Positions 11,713-24,400 of a stretch of 64,000 nt of DNA are shown piece after piece. The position numbers were made by a program, and so were the translations under genes. Source of the stretch: Ampelocalamus luodianensis (taxonomy: Eukaryota > Streptophyta > Magnoliopsida > Poales > Poaceae); contig CM070618.1 in the NCBI GenBank assembly GCA_036346255.1, positions 81,044,428 through 81,108,427 on the forward strand. Direction: 5' to 3'. Position 1 is the first letter of the stretch. Each line of letters begins with the position of its first letter. The notes below the pieces were generated by a model. It did no database searches and was not told the DNA's origin. It saw only the letters and a program-made list of their open reading frames with translations.

Positions 11713-12959
11713 CGCCAAATCGAGAATTTTATTATGGTCCATCTAAATGAGATTTGATAGCTAAGGGAAGTGTATGATAAACGCTCCCATGGTACGTCGG
11801 GCGTTAGTAGCTTCCATAAATGATACGCTCTCGGCCGTGGGTTCTTCACAGTTAGCAGGGCATATGTTCAAGGTGGTCGTAAAAATGACCATGAATACAT
11901 GAAAGTATCAGAGCATGATTTTAGCCTTAACGACAACAAAGTAACACAAAATGCACGCTTCCTAGTGCCAGACATATGAAGACCCAAACATTATCAGATA
12001 ACTGAAAAGGAGCAGTAAAAAAACTACCACAACATGACCTCAAACCTCACTTAGGCCTTTCAAATATGAGGAACTATCATATGGAGTAAAGGGACCTAAT
12101 TCAGGTACCACCACTCCACCGGTGTTACAACAGAATGGACAAAACGATCGAGGACTGAAGCAAGGATGCTAAACCAGCATTACCTCACCTACAGAAATTA
12201 TTTCTTCACGGTTGCAGTCACCTGGTAGTGCCATCTGTTATCAAAATTCAAAATTTACGTCACCCAACCTGTTTATCCAGGCACCATTTTCCACTCTCCA
12301 CAATGTTTCACTGTACCTGACACAAATCAGATTCAGTCAGTTTGGTACTGCTCGAAGTATATACTTCTGTTTTTAATATACCACTTAAACAAACATTATA
12401 CTTATTTATTACTTTCAGTATACTTAAATATCAATTATAAGATACTCTAATGTGATTTGATTAAAAAAATTCATTGGAGCCTCTCTTTTTTATATACCCT
12501 TTTTTCATATATAAAAGAAGTATATACACAAATTTTGCTCTAAAAAGCAGACTTCATAAAATTTTTCATGGAACTCACTTTGGAGTATTTTATAATCATT
12601 ATTGGAGTATACTCAAATAGATAAAGATGCATTATCATACAATTGAAATGGTATATAAAAAGCAGGAGTATGTACTATAGGAGTATCATATTATTTCCCT
12701 ACACACACACTAGTTCAATGCCCATGCTTTGCTACGGGTTAAAAAAATCATACTTCTATCATGTCGGGTCGTCAACCGTAAACACGATCAGGTCGTTTGC
12801 CGGTCCACTCGTCGATCCAACAGGCCTTGAGAAAGGATAGGGAGGGCGGACGATCACCAACTCAATTTTTAAATAGTATACTCAAATAGATAAAGAGATA
12901 TCACCATACAATTTAAGTAGTATATGAGAAGTTGGAGTACATACTCCCAGAGTACCATA

Positions 12960-13068
<109 letters not shown>

Positions 13069-15289
13069 TTACCACCGTGATTTTCCGATTCAAATATATT
13101 AAGAAAGCTTTGTGTAGGGAAGCGGAAAAGTTCGCCACTGCTGCTGTGTACTGTGATTGGACAGATTGTTTGGAGGAGTTAATCGCTAGGAGAGGTTGTA
13201 CAAGTGAATCATTACATTGATTGCTTATGGGGTGTTGGCTGGACAAAAGCATGCAGGCTGTGTATGTGCTAGGGGCTAGGTTGCCTGCATCTTTTCTTTG
13301 ACATGTTCTTTTTGGCTGAGAAGACATTGATGTGATGGATGCTTTAGCTATTGGTTCTTCCTGAGAAAATTCAACAAACACTTGCTGTTCAGACGTGAGT
13401 GTAGAGGATCAAACTCGGGATTTTTGTGTGCGCTGTGGTGGCGTGACTTGCTTGCTGTTTTGACCGAGTGTTGAGCGAATACAGAAAAGCGCCGAGTGAT
13501 TTTTGTTATTGTTGGCAGCTAGTTTTTCTAGCAGAGCGACCTCAAGAGATTCTTTCTGTCTCCGCATTAGTAGTAGCGCGTTGTGGTATCCGGACTCCTA
13601 GGACAACGTGCTGTTCTTATCGGAGCGGATGCTTGTGATCCTTACTTGTGAGTTTTTTTGTTTCAGATAGTTAGAGTGCGAAAAAGCTTATACAGTTATT
13701 CACCTCTCTCTGATTGTCATTAACGATCCTACAGACCCAACGACTTAAGAGAGACCATGAGATACTTCTCCAATTCCAAGTCTCCGCGACGAGGGTAACA
13801 ATTGGCCACGCGGCAACGGAGAAGCTGCTAGATGCATTCAAAAAAGTGCTGACCATTATATTGCAAACTGAATCATTTTTTTTCTTTTTTCATAGCGGAC
13901 AATGAAATATGTTCTTGAAACTTTGATGTGTAATCTAGATTTGTTGGTCGCCATAGGGTCGATGTGCTGGTTGTGTGCGAGGAGAGGCATTATGTTGGTG
14001 GCAGTCCATGACGTCGGTCCCGCGCCGTGGAGGTGTTCCAATCCATTGCAAGTTTGCAACAGGGGCTTGTGCGTGTGACCGCAGGGCAAGTCTGCGGCCA
14101 TAGCCACTTCTCTGGCACCGCTGGATCCACCACACCGCGACCCGCGGCCACAACCTGTGTTGCACTCGGAAATCCCCATGCGATCTCTGTAGCATCAGGA
14201 GGAGAAAGGGAGGAGAAGAAGGTTGCTTTGAGATTGGTGATGATGCTAGGTGGCAAGATCTTAAGTAGGGCCTTAGGAGGTTAAGTGGGAGGCCCTGTCA
14301 CATAAAATTGGATAATGATATGTCTTATACGTCCGAACCGACTCCTATCAGACGCTTCTTCTACGCCTCCTCCCCTATGTCCATTATCCTTTCCTGACAT
14401 GCCATATCTCATATCCCCATCCTGGCATCCACTCTTCTCCCTTCTTGTCCCTTCACATCTCAATCCAATCCCCACCCACTCTTCCTCAAGGTCTTTCCAT
14501 TGCCCTCCTCCATCTCCGCCCCATCCTCCATCCCCCTTCCACCAGGCTCCTCACCGCCGCCATCAAGCACTCGAGTAGGAGCCAACATGTAGCGGCCGCC
14601 GGTGAAGCTATACCTGCTGGTTGTGTTCTCTACGCGAGCTGCAGGTAGGGGTTTGTTAATCAGCCGATTATCGTTTGTATCGGGTCTGCCGCCCCCCGGT
14701 TAGAGAAGCAATCTGGATCCGAATTTGGGAGTTTGGATTAATTTTGTTCAAAAAAATAAAAATTTCTTGAATTTTGTTCAATTGATGGATGAGTGAAGTA
14801 ATACAAGCCCATCCCAATCTTGCTACCATGCTAACTAGCTCAGTTGATGATTTTCGTTCGAATTTATCATTTTTTTATTTAAAATCCAAAAAAATTCAAA
14901 ATTTTCGGCCAAAATTGACCGAAATTTTTTGATTTTCGGTCCTACTGGCCGTATCGGAACCCTCGCCCCCCAAAAAAAAAAACTGGCCGATAAAAAAAAA
15001 ATCCTGGCTGCAGCCCATGCTTACTTGTCGTCCCTGACAACGCCCATCCTCATAGACGGCAAACTCAGTAGTGGCCCGGTTGAGGTCGGGGGCGACGAGG
15101 ATGTGGCGCTGAGGTCGCTAGATCCGACTGGCGACAAGATGGCAGTGTGGGCTGGCCTCCTCCTCTTCCTACTCCGAGTCTATCTAAAATATTGGCACCA
15201 GTAAGTCGAATTGTTGCAGTGGTTATTGTCGAATGTAGCAGCGCTCTCTCCAAAATGTTGGAGCTAATTTAGTGGTTTTTCATATTTTT

Positions 15290-15470
15290 TTTGTTGCAAC
15301 AATGTTTTAATTTTGTTGCAACAGATTCTTGTATTTGTTGCCACAGTTGTTCTCATTTGTTGCACAATTTTTTTAGTTTGCGTTTGCATTTGTTGCATCG
15401 GAGTGGGAATTTTGTTGCAACCATAGAACTGATTGTTGCAGCTCACGATTTTTTTGTTGCGCCAAATCGA
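15290..15470. repeat. Degenerate TTGTTGCAAC motif array (copy 2)
   Basis: Duplicate of the array at 11552-11712 with the same motif order and a few base changes. It was carried along by the 3.7-kb duplication. Confidence 0.7.
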
Positions 15471-16724
15471 GAATTTTTATTATGGTCCATCTAAATGAGA
15501 TTTGATAGCTAAGGGAAGTGTATGATAGAAACGCTCCCATGGTACGTCTGGGCGTTTGTAGCTTCCCATAAATGATACCGCTCTCGGCCGTGGGTTCTTC
15601 ACAGTTAGCAGGGCATATGTTCAAGGTGGTCGTAAAAAATGACCATGAATACATGAAAGTATCAGAGCATGATTTTAGCCTTAACGACAACAAAGTAACA
15701 CAAAATGCACGCTTCCTAGTGCCAGACATATGAAGACCCAAACATTATCAGATAACTGAAAAGGAGCAGTAAAAAAAAACTACCACAACATGACCTCAAA
15801 CCTCACTTAGGCCTTTCAAATATGAGGAACTATCATATGGAGTAAAGGGACCCTAATTCAGGTACCACCACTCCACCGGTGTTACAACAGAATGGACAAA
15901 ACGATCGAGGACTGAAGCAAGGATGCTAAACCAGCATTACCTCACCTACAGAAATTATTTCTTCACGGTTGCAGTCACCTGGTAGTGCCATCTGTTATCA
16001 AAATTCAAAATTTACGTCACCCAACCTGTTTATCCAGGCACCATTTTCCACTCTCCACAATGTCATCACCAATTCGCCATCTCTTTTCACTGTACCTGAC
16101 ACAAATCAGATTCAGTCAGTTTGGTACTGCTCGAAGTATATACTTCCGTTTTTAATATATCACTTAAACAAACATTATACTTATTTATTACTTTTAGTAT
16201 ACTTAAATATCAATTATAAGATACTCTAATGTGATTTGATTAAAAAAATTCATTGAAGCCTCTTTTTTTATATATATACCCTTTTTTCATATATAAAAGA
16301 AGTATATACACAAATTTTGCTCTAAAAAGTAGACTTCATAAATTTTTTCATGGAACTCACTTTGGAGTATTTTATAATCATTATTGGAGTATACTCAAAT
16401 AGATAAAGATGTATTATCATACAATTGAAATGGTATATGAGAAGCAGGAGTACGTACTCTAGGAGTATCATATTATTTCCCTACACACACACACTAGTTC
16501 AATGCCCATGCTTTACTACGGGTTAAAAAATCATACTTCTATCATGTCGGGTCGTCAACCGTAAACACGATCTGAGCTGTCGGTACCCCACTCGTCGATC
16601 CAACAGACGCCAGAAAGGATAGGGAGGACGGACGATCACCAACTCCAATTTTTAAATAGTATACTCAAATAGATAAAGAGGTATCACCATACAATTTAAG
16701 TAGTATATGAGAAGTGGGACATAC

Positions 16725-16728
<4 letters not shown>

Positions 16729-16772
<44 letters not shown>

Positions 16773-16781
16773 TACCATACC

Positions 16782-16827
<46 letters not shown>
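16729..16827. repeat. (TA)n microsatellite in two blocks
   Basis: Runs at 16729-16769 and 16784-16827 are interrupted by GAGTACCATACCAT. They sit at the position equivalent to the 12962-13064 run, so the tract has been rearranged since duplication. Confidence 0.95.
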
Positions 16828-16829
<2 letters not shown>

Positions 16830-16894
16830 TTACCACCGTGATTTTTCCGATTCAAATATATTAAGAAAGCTTTGTGTAGGGAAAGCCGGAAAAG

Positions 16895-18304
16895 CATGCG
16901 ATGCACCGATGCAGACATTACTAGCAACTCAAGAGAAGTCATGCAGAACAAGCTAGGTTTAATTTCCTTGCGAGAGAAATCCAGTGCATAAAACACCATC
17001 AAATTCCTCAACCTTCACCGCTTCATTCCTTTGGGCATCTGGCGTTTCGTCGGTTTCTTGGTACGCGGCTGTTTGTGGCTTTGCGCCATTGCTTGCCGCA
17101 GCCTTCTCGCCGTCGCTGGCGCCCGGAGCCGGCGGTCAGGGTTTGCAATCGGGTTTTAGTCTAATTGGGTTTACATTCTATTGATTCTTTCGATTTGTAG
17201 GCCCATATTTTAACTTATAGGCCCATCTTAATCTACGAGCTACCACTGGTTTCTAAGGTAATTAAGGGGGTTCACTAGAGTCTAGAGCTCGTCAATCCTA
17301 ATCTTGGATCGAAATAAAATTCTAAAAATAATAAAAATATACCGTGACATAGTTTTGATTTTTGACTTTCACAAATGAAGCGAATAAGGTCCAAGGTAGG
17401 TTGTAATCTCATCAACGATTTTCTTTCCTTTTGCGATCATCCCATGAATGAATTATGTGATTGAGCTGAGACCACTGGTTAGTCGCGTAGACATTTTGTT
17501 TGGGGGTGTTTGTCTGTCGGTGATGACTAACACCATGTTCTTACTCCTTCCGGGTTAAAAAGGTGACCACTTTTTTTTTTTTTTTTGACCGGAGGGAGCA
17601 GAGCCTAGAGTTTGTAGCTGGAAAAACGGATGCTATAATCATATAGTAGTGTACACTGTCTTAAGAATGTTCAGACTTCAGGTCACAGGTATAGATAGTT
17701 AATAAAATCCTGTGTCGACTTCAATGCCAGAGTAAGGCAAAATACTTGCTTAATTGACCACGTACAATTGAAAATTTTGTTCGACTTCTTGTGGTCAGGA
17801 ATTGGAATCCGGTCTCAGTGACGAGTATTCTGAGTGACCCATTATTTGATGGAGTCCGATGCGCTTTTGCCCCTGACCACTCCTTTGAGCAGATATATAG
17901 CCTCTCTCACTCAAATGGGCACAGATGGCCCCCTCCCGGACCGCAAGAGGAGTATTCGGAGACGTGTCATCTAATTTGGACACGTGTACCAGACCACCTG
18001 TGCTCCCATACACCACCAGGTGGCTTTCCGTGCTCCCCATTAGGTCACACGTGTCGTTTTTCGGGTTTGTTGAAGTGGAAAAGAAGACTATTTCTGTTAA
18101 AACGAGTGGAGAAAGGGCTAGATATGAGAAGATCTCCATCTTATATCGTCTCCTAAGAATTTCCTTATGCTTGTTCGTTTAGAGCATTCGTAATGTTTGG
18201 ACTCCTTCAAGGGTCTTAAGGTACCACATATGACTAATCAATATCATGCAAATTAATTCCAATGACAAACTTAGTTATGTGCTATTTTATCGAGGCACTG
18301 CTAC
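16895..18304. other. Intergenic DNA with a small MITE remnant
   Basis: No gene is recognised. At about 17541-17603 a very short element begins CTCCTTCCGGGT and ends ACCGGAGGGAG around a poly-T run, the hallmark of a deleted Stowaway-type MITE. At 17930-18060 several ACGTG cores cluster (GACACGTGTA, CACACGTGTCG). Confidence 0.4.
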
Positions 18305-18630
18305 GTAGGAGTGAAAATGGGTTAGGTACGGATGGATATTGCTCTTTTCGTATCTTAACCTATATTTTTTACCCCGAATTCGAAGTCGGATATGGATACC
18401 CCGAATACGAATATGGATTTTTCGAGACACATGCAAGGGGTGGATACGGATCGATTCAAATTAGTCACAGATAACTTGACAAGTAGTGTACATATAAAGA
18501 AAAGATATAACTTCACCAACGAAAGTATCAAATTATACTACCTGTTAGAGAATTATTTATCCTACTTAACAACATAAACATAATCAAAATGTAAATACAT
18601 ATTATATATTAGTTAACGACTAAAAGGACC
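18305..18630 (-). mobile_element. Truncated hAT-type MITE, inverted copy of the one at 33224-33693
   Basis: The left end reads TAGGAGTGAAAATGGGT. The interior matches the reverse complement of 33224-33693 over several blocks: TGGATATTGC-type sequence near the end, GTGTACATATAAAG, and TAAGTAGGATAAATAATTCT on the opposite strand. The far terminus is missing; homology fades near 18630. There is no coding capacity. Confidence 0.7.
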
Positions 18631-21280
18631 GAAGAAACGCTCTCACCAGTATGCATGTCATGACAAAAGAGGACTCTTAAAACTTGGCCTGTCAGAGCAG
18701 GGAGCAATGGCAGACTGGTGATTCATGGAACCAAACTTAGCGCAATAAAATTGATGTAATTGCCATTGCTCCAGCTAAGCTAGTTGACCATGCAAGGAAC
18801 CCGCAGAACTCCCAAGCTGGGCGGCCAAATAAATTCTTCTGGTGTAAAGTGTAAACCTTACACCAATGCAAGGCAAGGCACCAGATACCGCGATGTGCTA
18901 GCGCATGCGCATCGGTCAGCAACTCCTGAGTCCTGAACTCTGACGAAGCTTCCCGGAAGCTTCGTAAGCCGCATCACTCCAATTCTAAATTGAACGTAAC
19001 GAATTAAGATCCATTTTTTGCGGATATGTTCGGGGCACCTTGCATAAACACCTGGTGAGGTAACTGCTACTACCTATGTAGGTAGTATCCACTTTTATTC
19101 GAATAAACAAAGTGGGTTCTAACTTGTAAGTAAGACCTACACTTCTGGCCAGTTAATTTCTAATTGGTACTATACTCGATCACTGCTTTAAGCCTATAAT
19201 CGAAGGACAAGAAACCTTCGGGAAAATGTATAGAGTTGACAAGAGAGATGGCGCCTGTTGATGTGAAGGTGCATGGAAACGTTGACTATCTTCCGTTTTT
19301 TTAAAAAAATTTGATGTTATTGTACAATATAATACTATCTTATGTTATGCTACACGTGAGTATTAAGCTAGAGAAGGAATAAGAATGTACGAATAAATGC
19401 TATTAATTATTTGCTGGAAACGAGGCTGCAATGGGATTTTTTAAAATAATCATTTTTGATTTTTTTTTATTAATGACTCGTCGCCTTGCATATCTCGTGG
19501 CGTAACAAATGCATACTGCCACGCCATTAATCCTGATATGGCCAACCAAAAAGGCCGTATCTTAAAAAGAGGTTTAAATAACCAGAATTGTTCCTGCAAC
19601 CAATTTCCACTTTATACGTAAAGGGTTATGTGTTTGATTTCTGAGTGCTCGGACGGACATAGAGACGCTTGCTTTGGCGGGTTCAATTTCTTCCCCTTTT
19701 TTTGACGGTGATTACGAGTTCCATTTTGATACCCGATAAAGCAAATCTTAATTTTCGCTTTCCTTGCGATGGGCCTGGGCGGACGTTTTCGGAGTGATCT
19801 CGGGTGGAGACCACTGTACACCAGAACACATCCCATACAATCGGCTAGAAGAGCATCAATGAGCGCAAAGACGCAAATTCTAGGAATCAAAATTTCGTAA
19901 GCCAGCTAGATTACGCATATCGAATGCATGAGTAGATGCTATTATTTGCTGGCCGATGCGACGGCAAAGACGCAAAGTCAAGGAATCGAAATTTCGTAAG
20001 CAGTTAGATTTTAATATTTATAGTCCGTGATTATGTCCTTGCAGCACCCCGAGTGTATTAGAAAAGAGTGAATTGAACTCCCTTCATATCGTCAGAAATT
20101 ACCCTGTAAACTAAGTTAACGAGTACTAGGAATCAAACTCATAGATAAAAATAAACTAAGGAAACCATTGCTAGCAATCAAACATGCAGTAGACTAGAAT
20201 GATAATCACACGCCACAGCAATCCAAGTTTACTAGTTTCACCTCTGAGCCCGTTTACAGCGTGAGAATTAACCTGGATTTATGCGGACTATTTCCTGTAA
20301 ATTTTTTACGAAATTGATGAGTTCTACGTAGGCCCCGAGTATATATATGCCTCCTCCTGCACTCATAATCTGTTATTAGCAGGCGGAATTTGTCGCATTT
20401 CGGCCCTCGTCAGCAGTCCCTTTCTGCAAGAACTAGCGCTTCTGTTAACTGCAAGTAAACTCTACTTTGCTCAAAGGCCATTTTGTCATCTAGTTGCTGA
20501 TGGAAGACCTCATGCGCTCGGATAACTGGTCCTCAGTTGTCCCTACATGGTTGCAATATTCTGAACGCGTTGCAGAGTTCATCTGTTTTTTCCAAAGTAT
20601 ATGCTGCCAAAGAGTATACACTGATGTAATTAGTCTAGCCACGAGGCATCCTTCTGTAAGACGCGCCCAGAGCGGGTGAAAACTGAAAAGAGCTTATACC
20701 AGGCACCAGTAGTTCGTACATAACAATTTCTCTGGATCTTTGTAGAAACTGAATTATTTCATATGAAATTATTACTGAATATATGTGAATTCCCTTTGCT
20801 AAGTCGAATGATACTGAAAACCTCCGCTCTTTTCTTACTGCGAAGTTTCTTACGCAGCTACGCAAAGCATTAAGTTCTTCGCAGAGAGCTACATATACTG
20901 GCGCAACTGATGTCAGGCTGATGATGTCCATCGATCTGCAGCAATAAAGACGTACGTAGTAGAGTAGAAACGCGGGCACACAGTAGTATAGCAACAAGTG
21001 GCATTGAAGCAGCTTTGCAGAGATAAAAAACAGGGCACTGGAAGAAGAAGCGTACGCAGCGCGCTGCGCCTGCACTGCACCGCGCACGTCGCACCCGGCC
21101 GGCCCGAGGAGCCAACCTAGCACAAACGCACCACCGCCGAGCGCCGAGGCGTGGCACTGTGAAACCGGCCTCCCGGTTCGCGCGGGCGTGCCCCCAACCG
21201 CCACCCGCACGCGCACGCGCACGCGGCGCACGGCGCAGCCCGCAGGCGCACACAGCCAAACTCCACATTCCAGTCCACGG
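18631..21280. other. Intergenic DNA upstream of the Ca2+-ATPase gene
   Basis: No gene is supported. A direct repeat starting GCAAAGACGCAAA occurs at 19865 and 19964 (unit about 45 bp, offset 99 bp). A perfect 11-bp-arm palindrome centred on ACGAAGCTTCC/GGAAGCTTCGT lies at 18943-18965. Composition becomes GC-rich after about 21050, as expected for the promoter-proximal part of the following gene. Confidence 0.45.
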
Positions 21281-21434
21281 CTTCCCTACATATATACACA
21301 CGCCCCCAACGCCTCAACTCGTGCCCTCGCCGCTCCACTCGGCACCCAGTTTAGCCGACTAGCCGAGGACCGCGGTGGATAGTGGGTACTGCGTCTGCTA
21401 CTCCCTACCGCGCCGCGCGGTTGCTAGTTTGCTC
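21281..21434 (+). promoter_or_regulatory. Probable core promoter and 5' UTR of the Ca2+-ATPase gene
   Basis: TATATA at 21291-21296 sits in a GC-rich context about 140 bp upstream of the chosen start codon. This would place transcription start near 21320 and give a 5' UTR of about 110 bp. An upstream in-frame ATG at 21375 exists, with no stop before the main start. Confidence 0.5.
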
Positions 21435-24400
21435 ATGGGCAAGCGCGCCCTCGACAACGGCCATGAGGCGACGCCAACCCACGCGTTCCCCGCGTGGGCG
21501 CGGACGCCCGCCGAGTGCGAGGCGGCCTTCGCGGTGTGTGCCGCGTCGGGCCTCACGTCCGCCGAGGCGGCCTCCCGCCGCGCGGCTTACGGGCCCAACG
21601 AGCTGGGCGACCACCCCGCCCCGTCCCTCCTCTCCCTCCTCCTAGCCCAGTTCGACGACACCCTCGTCCGCGTCCTCCTCGCCGCCGCCGCCGTCTCCTT
21701 CCTCCTCGCCTACCTCGACGACGCCGCCTCGTCCTTCGTCGAGCCCGTCGTCATCTTCCTCATCCTGCTTGTCAATGCCGCCGTGGGCGTCTGGCAGGAG
21801 ACCAACGCCGAGCGGGCCCTCGCCGCCCTCAAGGAGATACAGTGCGAGCATGCCGTCGTGCGCCGCGATGGTAGGTCGGTGCCGCGCGTCCCGGCGAGGG
21901 AGCTGGTCCCCGGGGATGTAGTAGAGCTCCGCGCCGGCGACAGGGTCCCCGCCGACGTGCGCCTGCTGTCGCTCGTGTCGTCGACGCTGCGGGCGGAGCA
22001 GGCGTCGCTCACCGGGGAGAGCGAGGAGGTGAACAAGACGGCGCGCGCGGTCGCCGCTGAGGACTCGGAGATACAGGCCAAGGAGTGCATGCTGTTCGCC
22101 GGCACGACGGTGGCAAATGGCAGCTGCGTGGGGCTCGTGGTGGCCACCGGAATGGCCACCGAGATCGGGCGTATCCACAGCCAGATACACGAGGCCTCGC
22201 AGGCCGACGACGACACGCCGCTTAGGCGCAAGCTCAACGAGTTCGGCGAGGCGCTCACCGTCATCATCGGTGCCGTGTGCGCTGTCGTCTGGGTCATCAA
22301 TGTACGGTACTTCTTGACCTGGGAGTACGACGCCGGCAGGTGGTGGTGGCCCACGAGGGTGGGCTTCTCCTTTGAGAAGTGCACGTACTACTTCAAGATA
22401 GCCGTGGCGCTGGCGGTGGCCGCGATCCCTGAGGGCCTCCCGACCGTGATCACCACGTGCCTCGCGCTCGGCACGCGCAAGATGGCGCAGAAGAGCGCGC
22501 TCGTGCGCAGGCTCCCCAGCGTGGAGACGCTCGGATGCACCACCGTTATTTGCTCCGACAAGACGGGCACGCTGACCACGAACCAGATGTCCGCCGTGCG
22601 CCTCGTGGCAATGCCGAGGAAGGGAGGCGAGCAGCTAAGGACCTTCCGTGTCGAGGGCACGACGTATGACCCGAAGGACGGGCACATTGAGGGCTGGCCG
22701 GAGGCCGGCGACATGGACGACAATTTGGCTATGGTGGCCAGGATAGCCGCTGTGTGCAACGACGCCAGCGTTTCGCTGTCCGGTCACCACTATGTAGCCA
22801 GTGGCATGCCCACTGAGGCAGCTCTAAAGGTGAGAATTCTTGGCATATTTCTAGCTTCAAGTTTGAATGTTGTATCGCAATTTTTCAAGATTTTGTGGAA
22901 TTTTGCTTTTGTCACTGAAATTAAAATTGCATAATGCCAGTGGGAAAGTAACAGCACAAACACAATTTAGAGCATCTGAACATGGCCCTCCAACCTAAAA
23001 AAAGGGCAACCGCAAATTAAAATGTGACTTTCAAACCTTTCATAAGTTCGAAGCTCAGTGCTTCACGGAATCCTTGTTTAGTGAGTGCAGCAAAGTACAA
23101 GTGATTTAGAAATGGTTCATTCCTTAACGTCTAATTACTTCCTCCAGTCACAAATACATGCCGTTTTTGGGACGTGTAACCAAACTTTCAAAACTTTGGC
23201 TATCGATATCTTTTTAAATATTTATATTGGATACATGAAAATTATATGTATAGATTTGTCTCGAAAAGTATTTTTATAGTATTATAATTTCATTGGGTGT
23301 TATAACTATATTACAATAGAGATTAGTAGTCAAAGTTGCGTTTTGGGGACCATGTCAATGTCCAAAACTCAGTTGGAATGTCATGTTGGACCATTATACC
23401 TAGTTGATATAAATGCCAGATATCTGTAGTCATGATCCATGATGGATAAAATGGGACAAGGCTGCTACTAACATTAGTTTTACTGTAATGTTCGATGTTT
23501 GATGCTGATTCAATTAGTTCTGCCTTCCAAGTACCAAGATTGTATGGCCCTTTTCACACTTCCTGCAACTATTATTGTAGCTATACTTTCTTTTAGAACA
23601 CTATTGTAGCTATGATTGATTCATGTATATTTGCATGGGAAATGCATTGGTGGCAGTTTGTCCTATTTCTCATATTTATCTTACTGTGAGAACTGAGCTT
23701 TGGCTCAGTGGTGCGCACTGTAGTGGGGCAGGCCACCCACCCGCGTTCGAGCTGGGGCTCGGCGTGCGCGTGTCTCGCCTGGGAATTTTGAAAACTGAGC
23801 TGGGGCTCAGTTGTCACAGGGGAGCTTCGGGCTCCCAGCCTACCACGGTTCGAACGCTGGCTCCTGTGTACGCCTCACGAGGTAGGGTGTTTCTTCTTTT
23901 TTAATGTGAGCCGGATAGGGGAAAATCCTGGACGTAAAAGAAAAAAGAAAGAAATATTTATCTTACTGTGTGTTTCGCTGCAAATAGGTTTTGGTGGAGA
24001 AAATGGGGCTTCCTCGTGACTCTTCATCCTTTCTCAAGTCTTCTCAATTTCTGCGTATGAGCTATTCTTGGTTCCCCTGTTCTACTCCGTATCTTCTTTT
24101 AATGCACATTGCATAAACAAAGGAATGTGGGTAGTTATTTGCTTTCTTGCCCTATTTAAAACCCAGGTTGCTGCCAGTGGTGGAATCAAAATTCTTGTAG
24201 GATTGCTACTTTGGAATTTGACCGCGTGCGCAAGTCCATGGGAGTCATTGTGAAATCAAATTCGGGAAAGAATTCATTACTTGTCAAGGTACTCCTATGT
24301 CCTATCTCTCTTGGCCTTCTTTTTGTTTGATGTTATAAATTCCACGTACTGCAATTGATTCCAAAACCACATCCTACAATGTGATTTAGAAACTGATAAA

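Larger units (their letters stand above)
13141..16894 (+). repeat. Copy 2 of the 3.7-kb tandem direct duplication
   Basis: This is the head-to-tail partner of 9421-13130, separated by only 10 bp (TTCGCCACTG). It reproduces the same landmarks in order: the CTGCTGTGTACTG start, the GC-rich block near 14300-14640, the TTGTTGC array at 15290-15470, the TA-rich tail, and the motif TTACCACCGTGATTTT just before the end. After AAAG at 16894 the two copies' flanks diverge. The pair behaves as a segmental duplication, not as LTRs, because no internal region separates the copies. Confidence 0.93.

Noticed and set aside
21710..22384. Minus-strand frame of 224 codons opposite Ca2+-ATPase exon 1
   Set aside because: Antisense shadow; the plus strand encodes the conserved P-type ATPase.
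23694..23900. tRNA genes suggested by A-box- and B-box-like sequences
   Set aside because: No cloverleaf with acceptor and anticodon stems could be formed; the 17-bp target duplication and tail identify a SINE.
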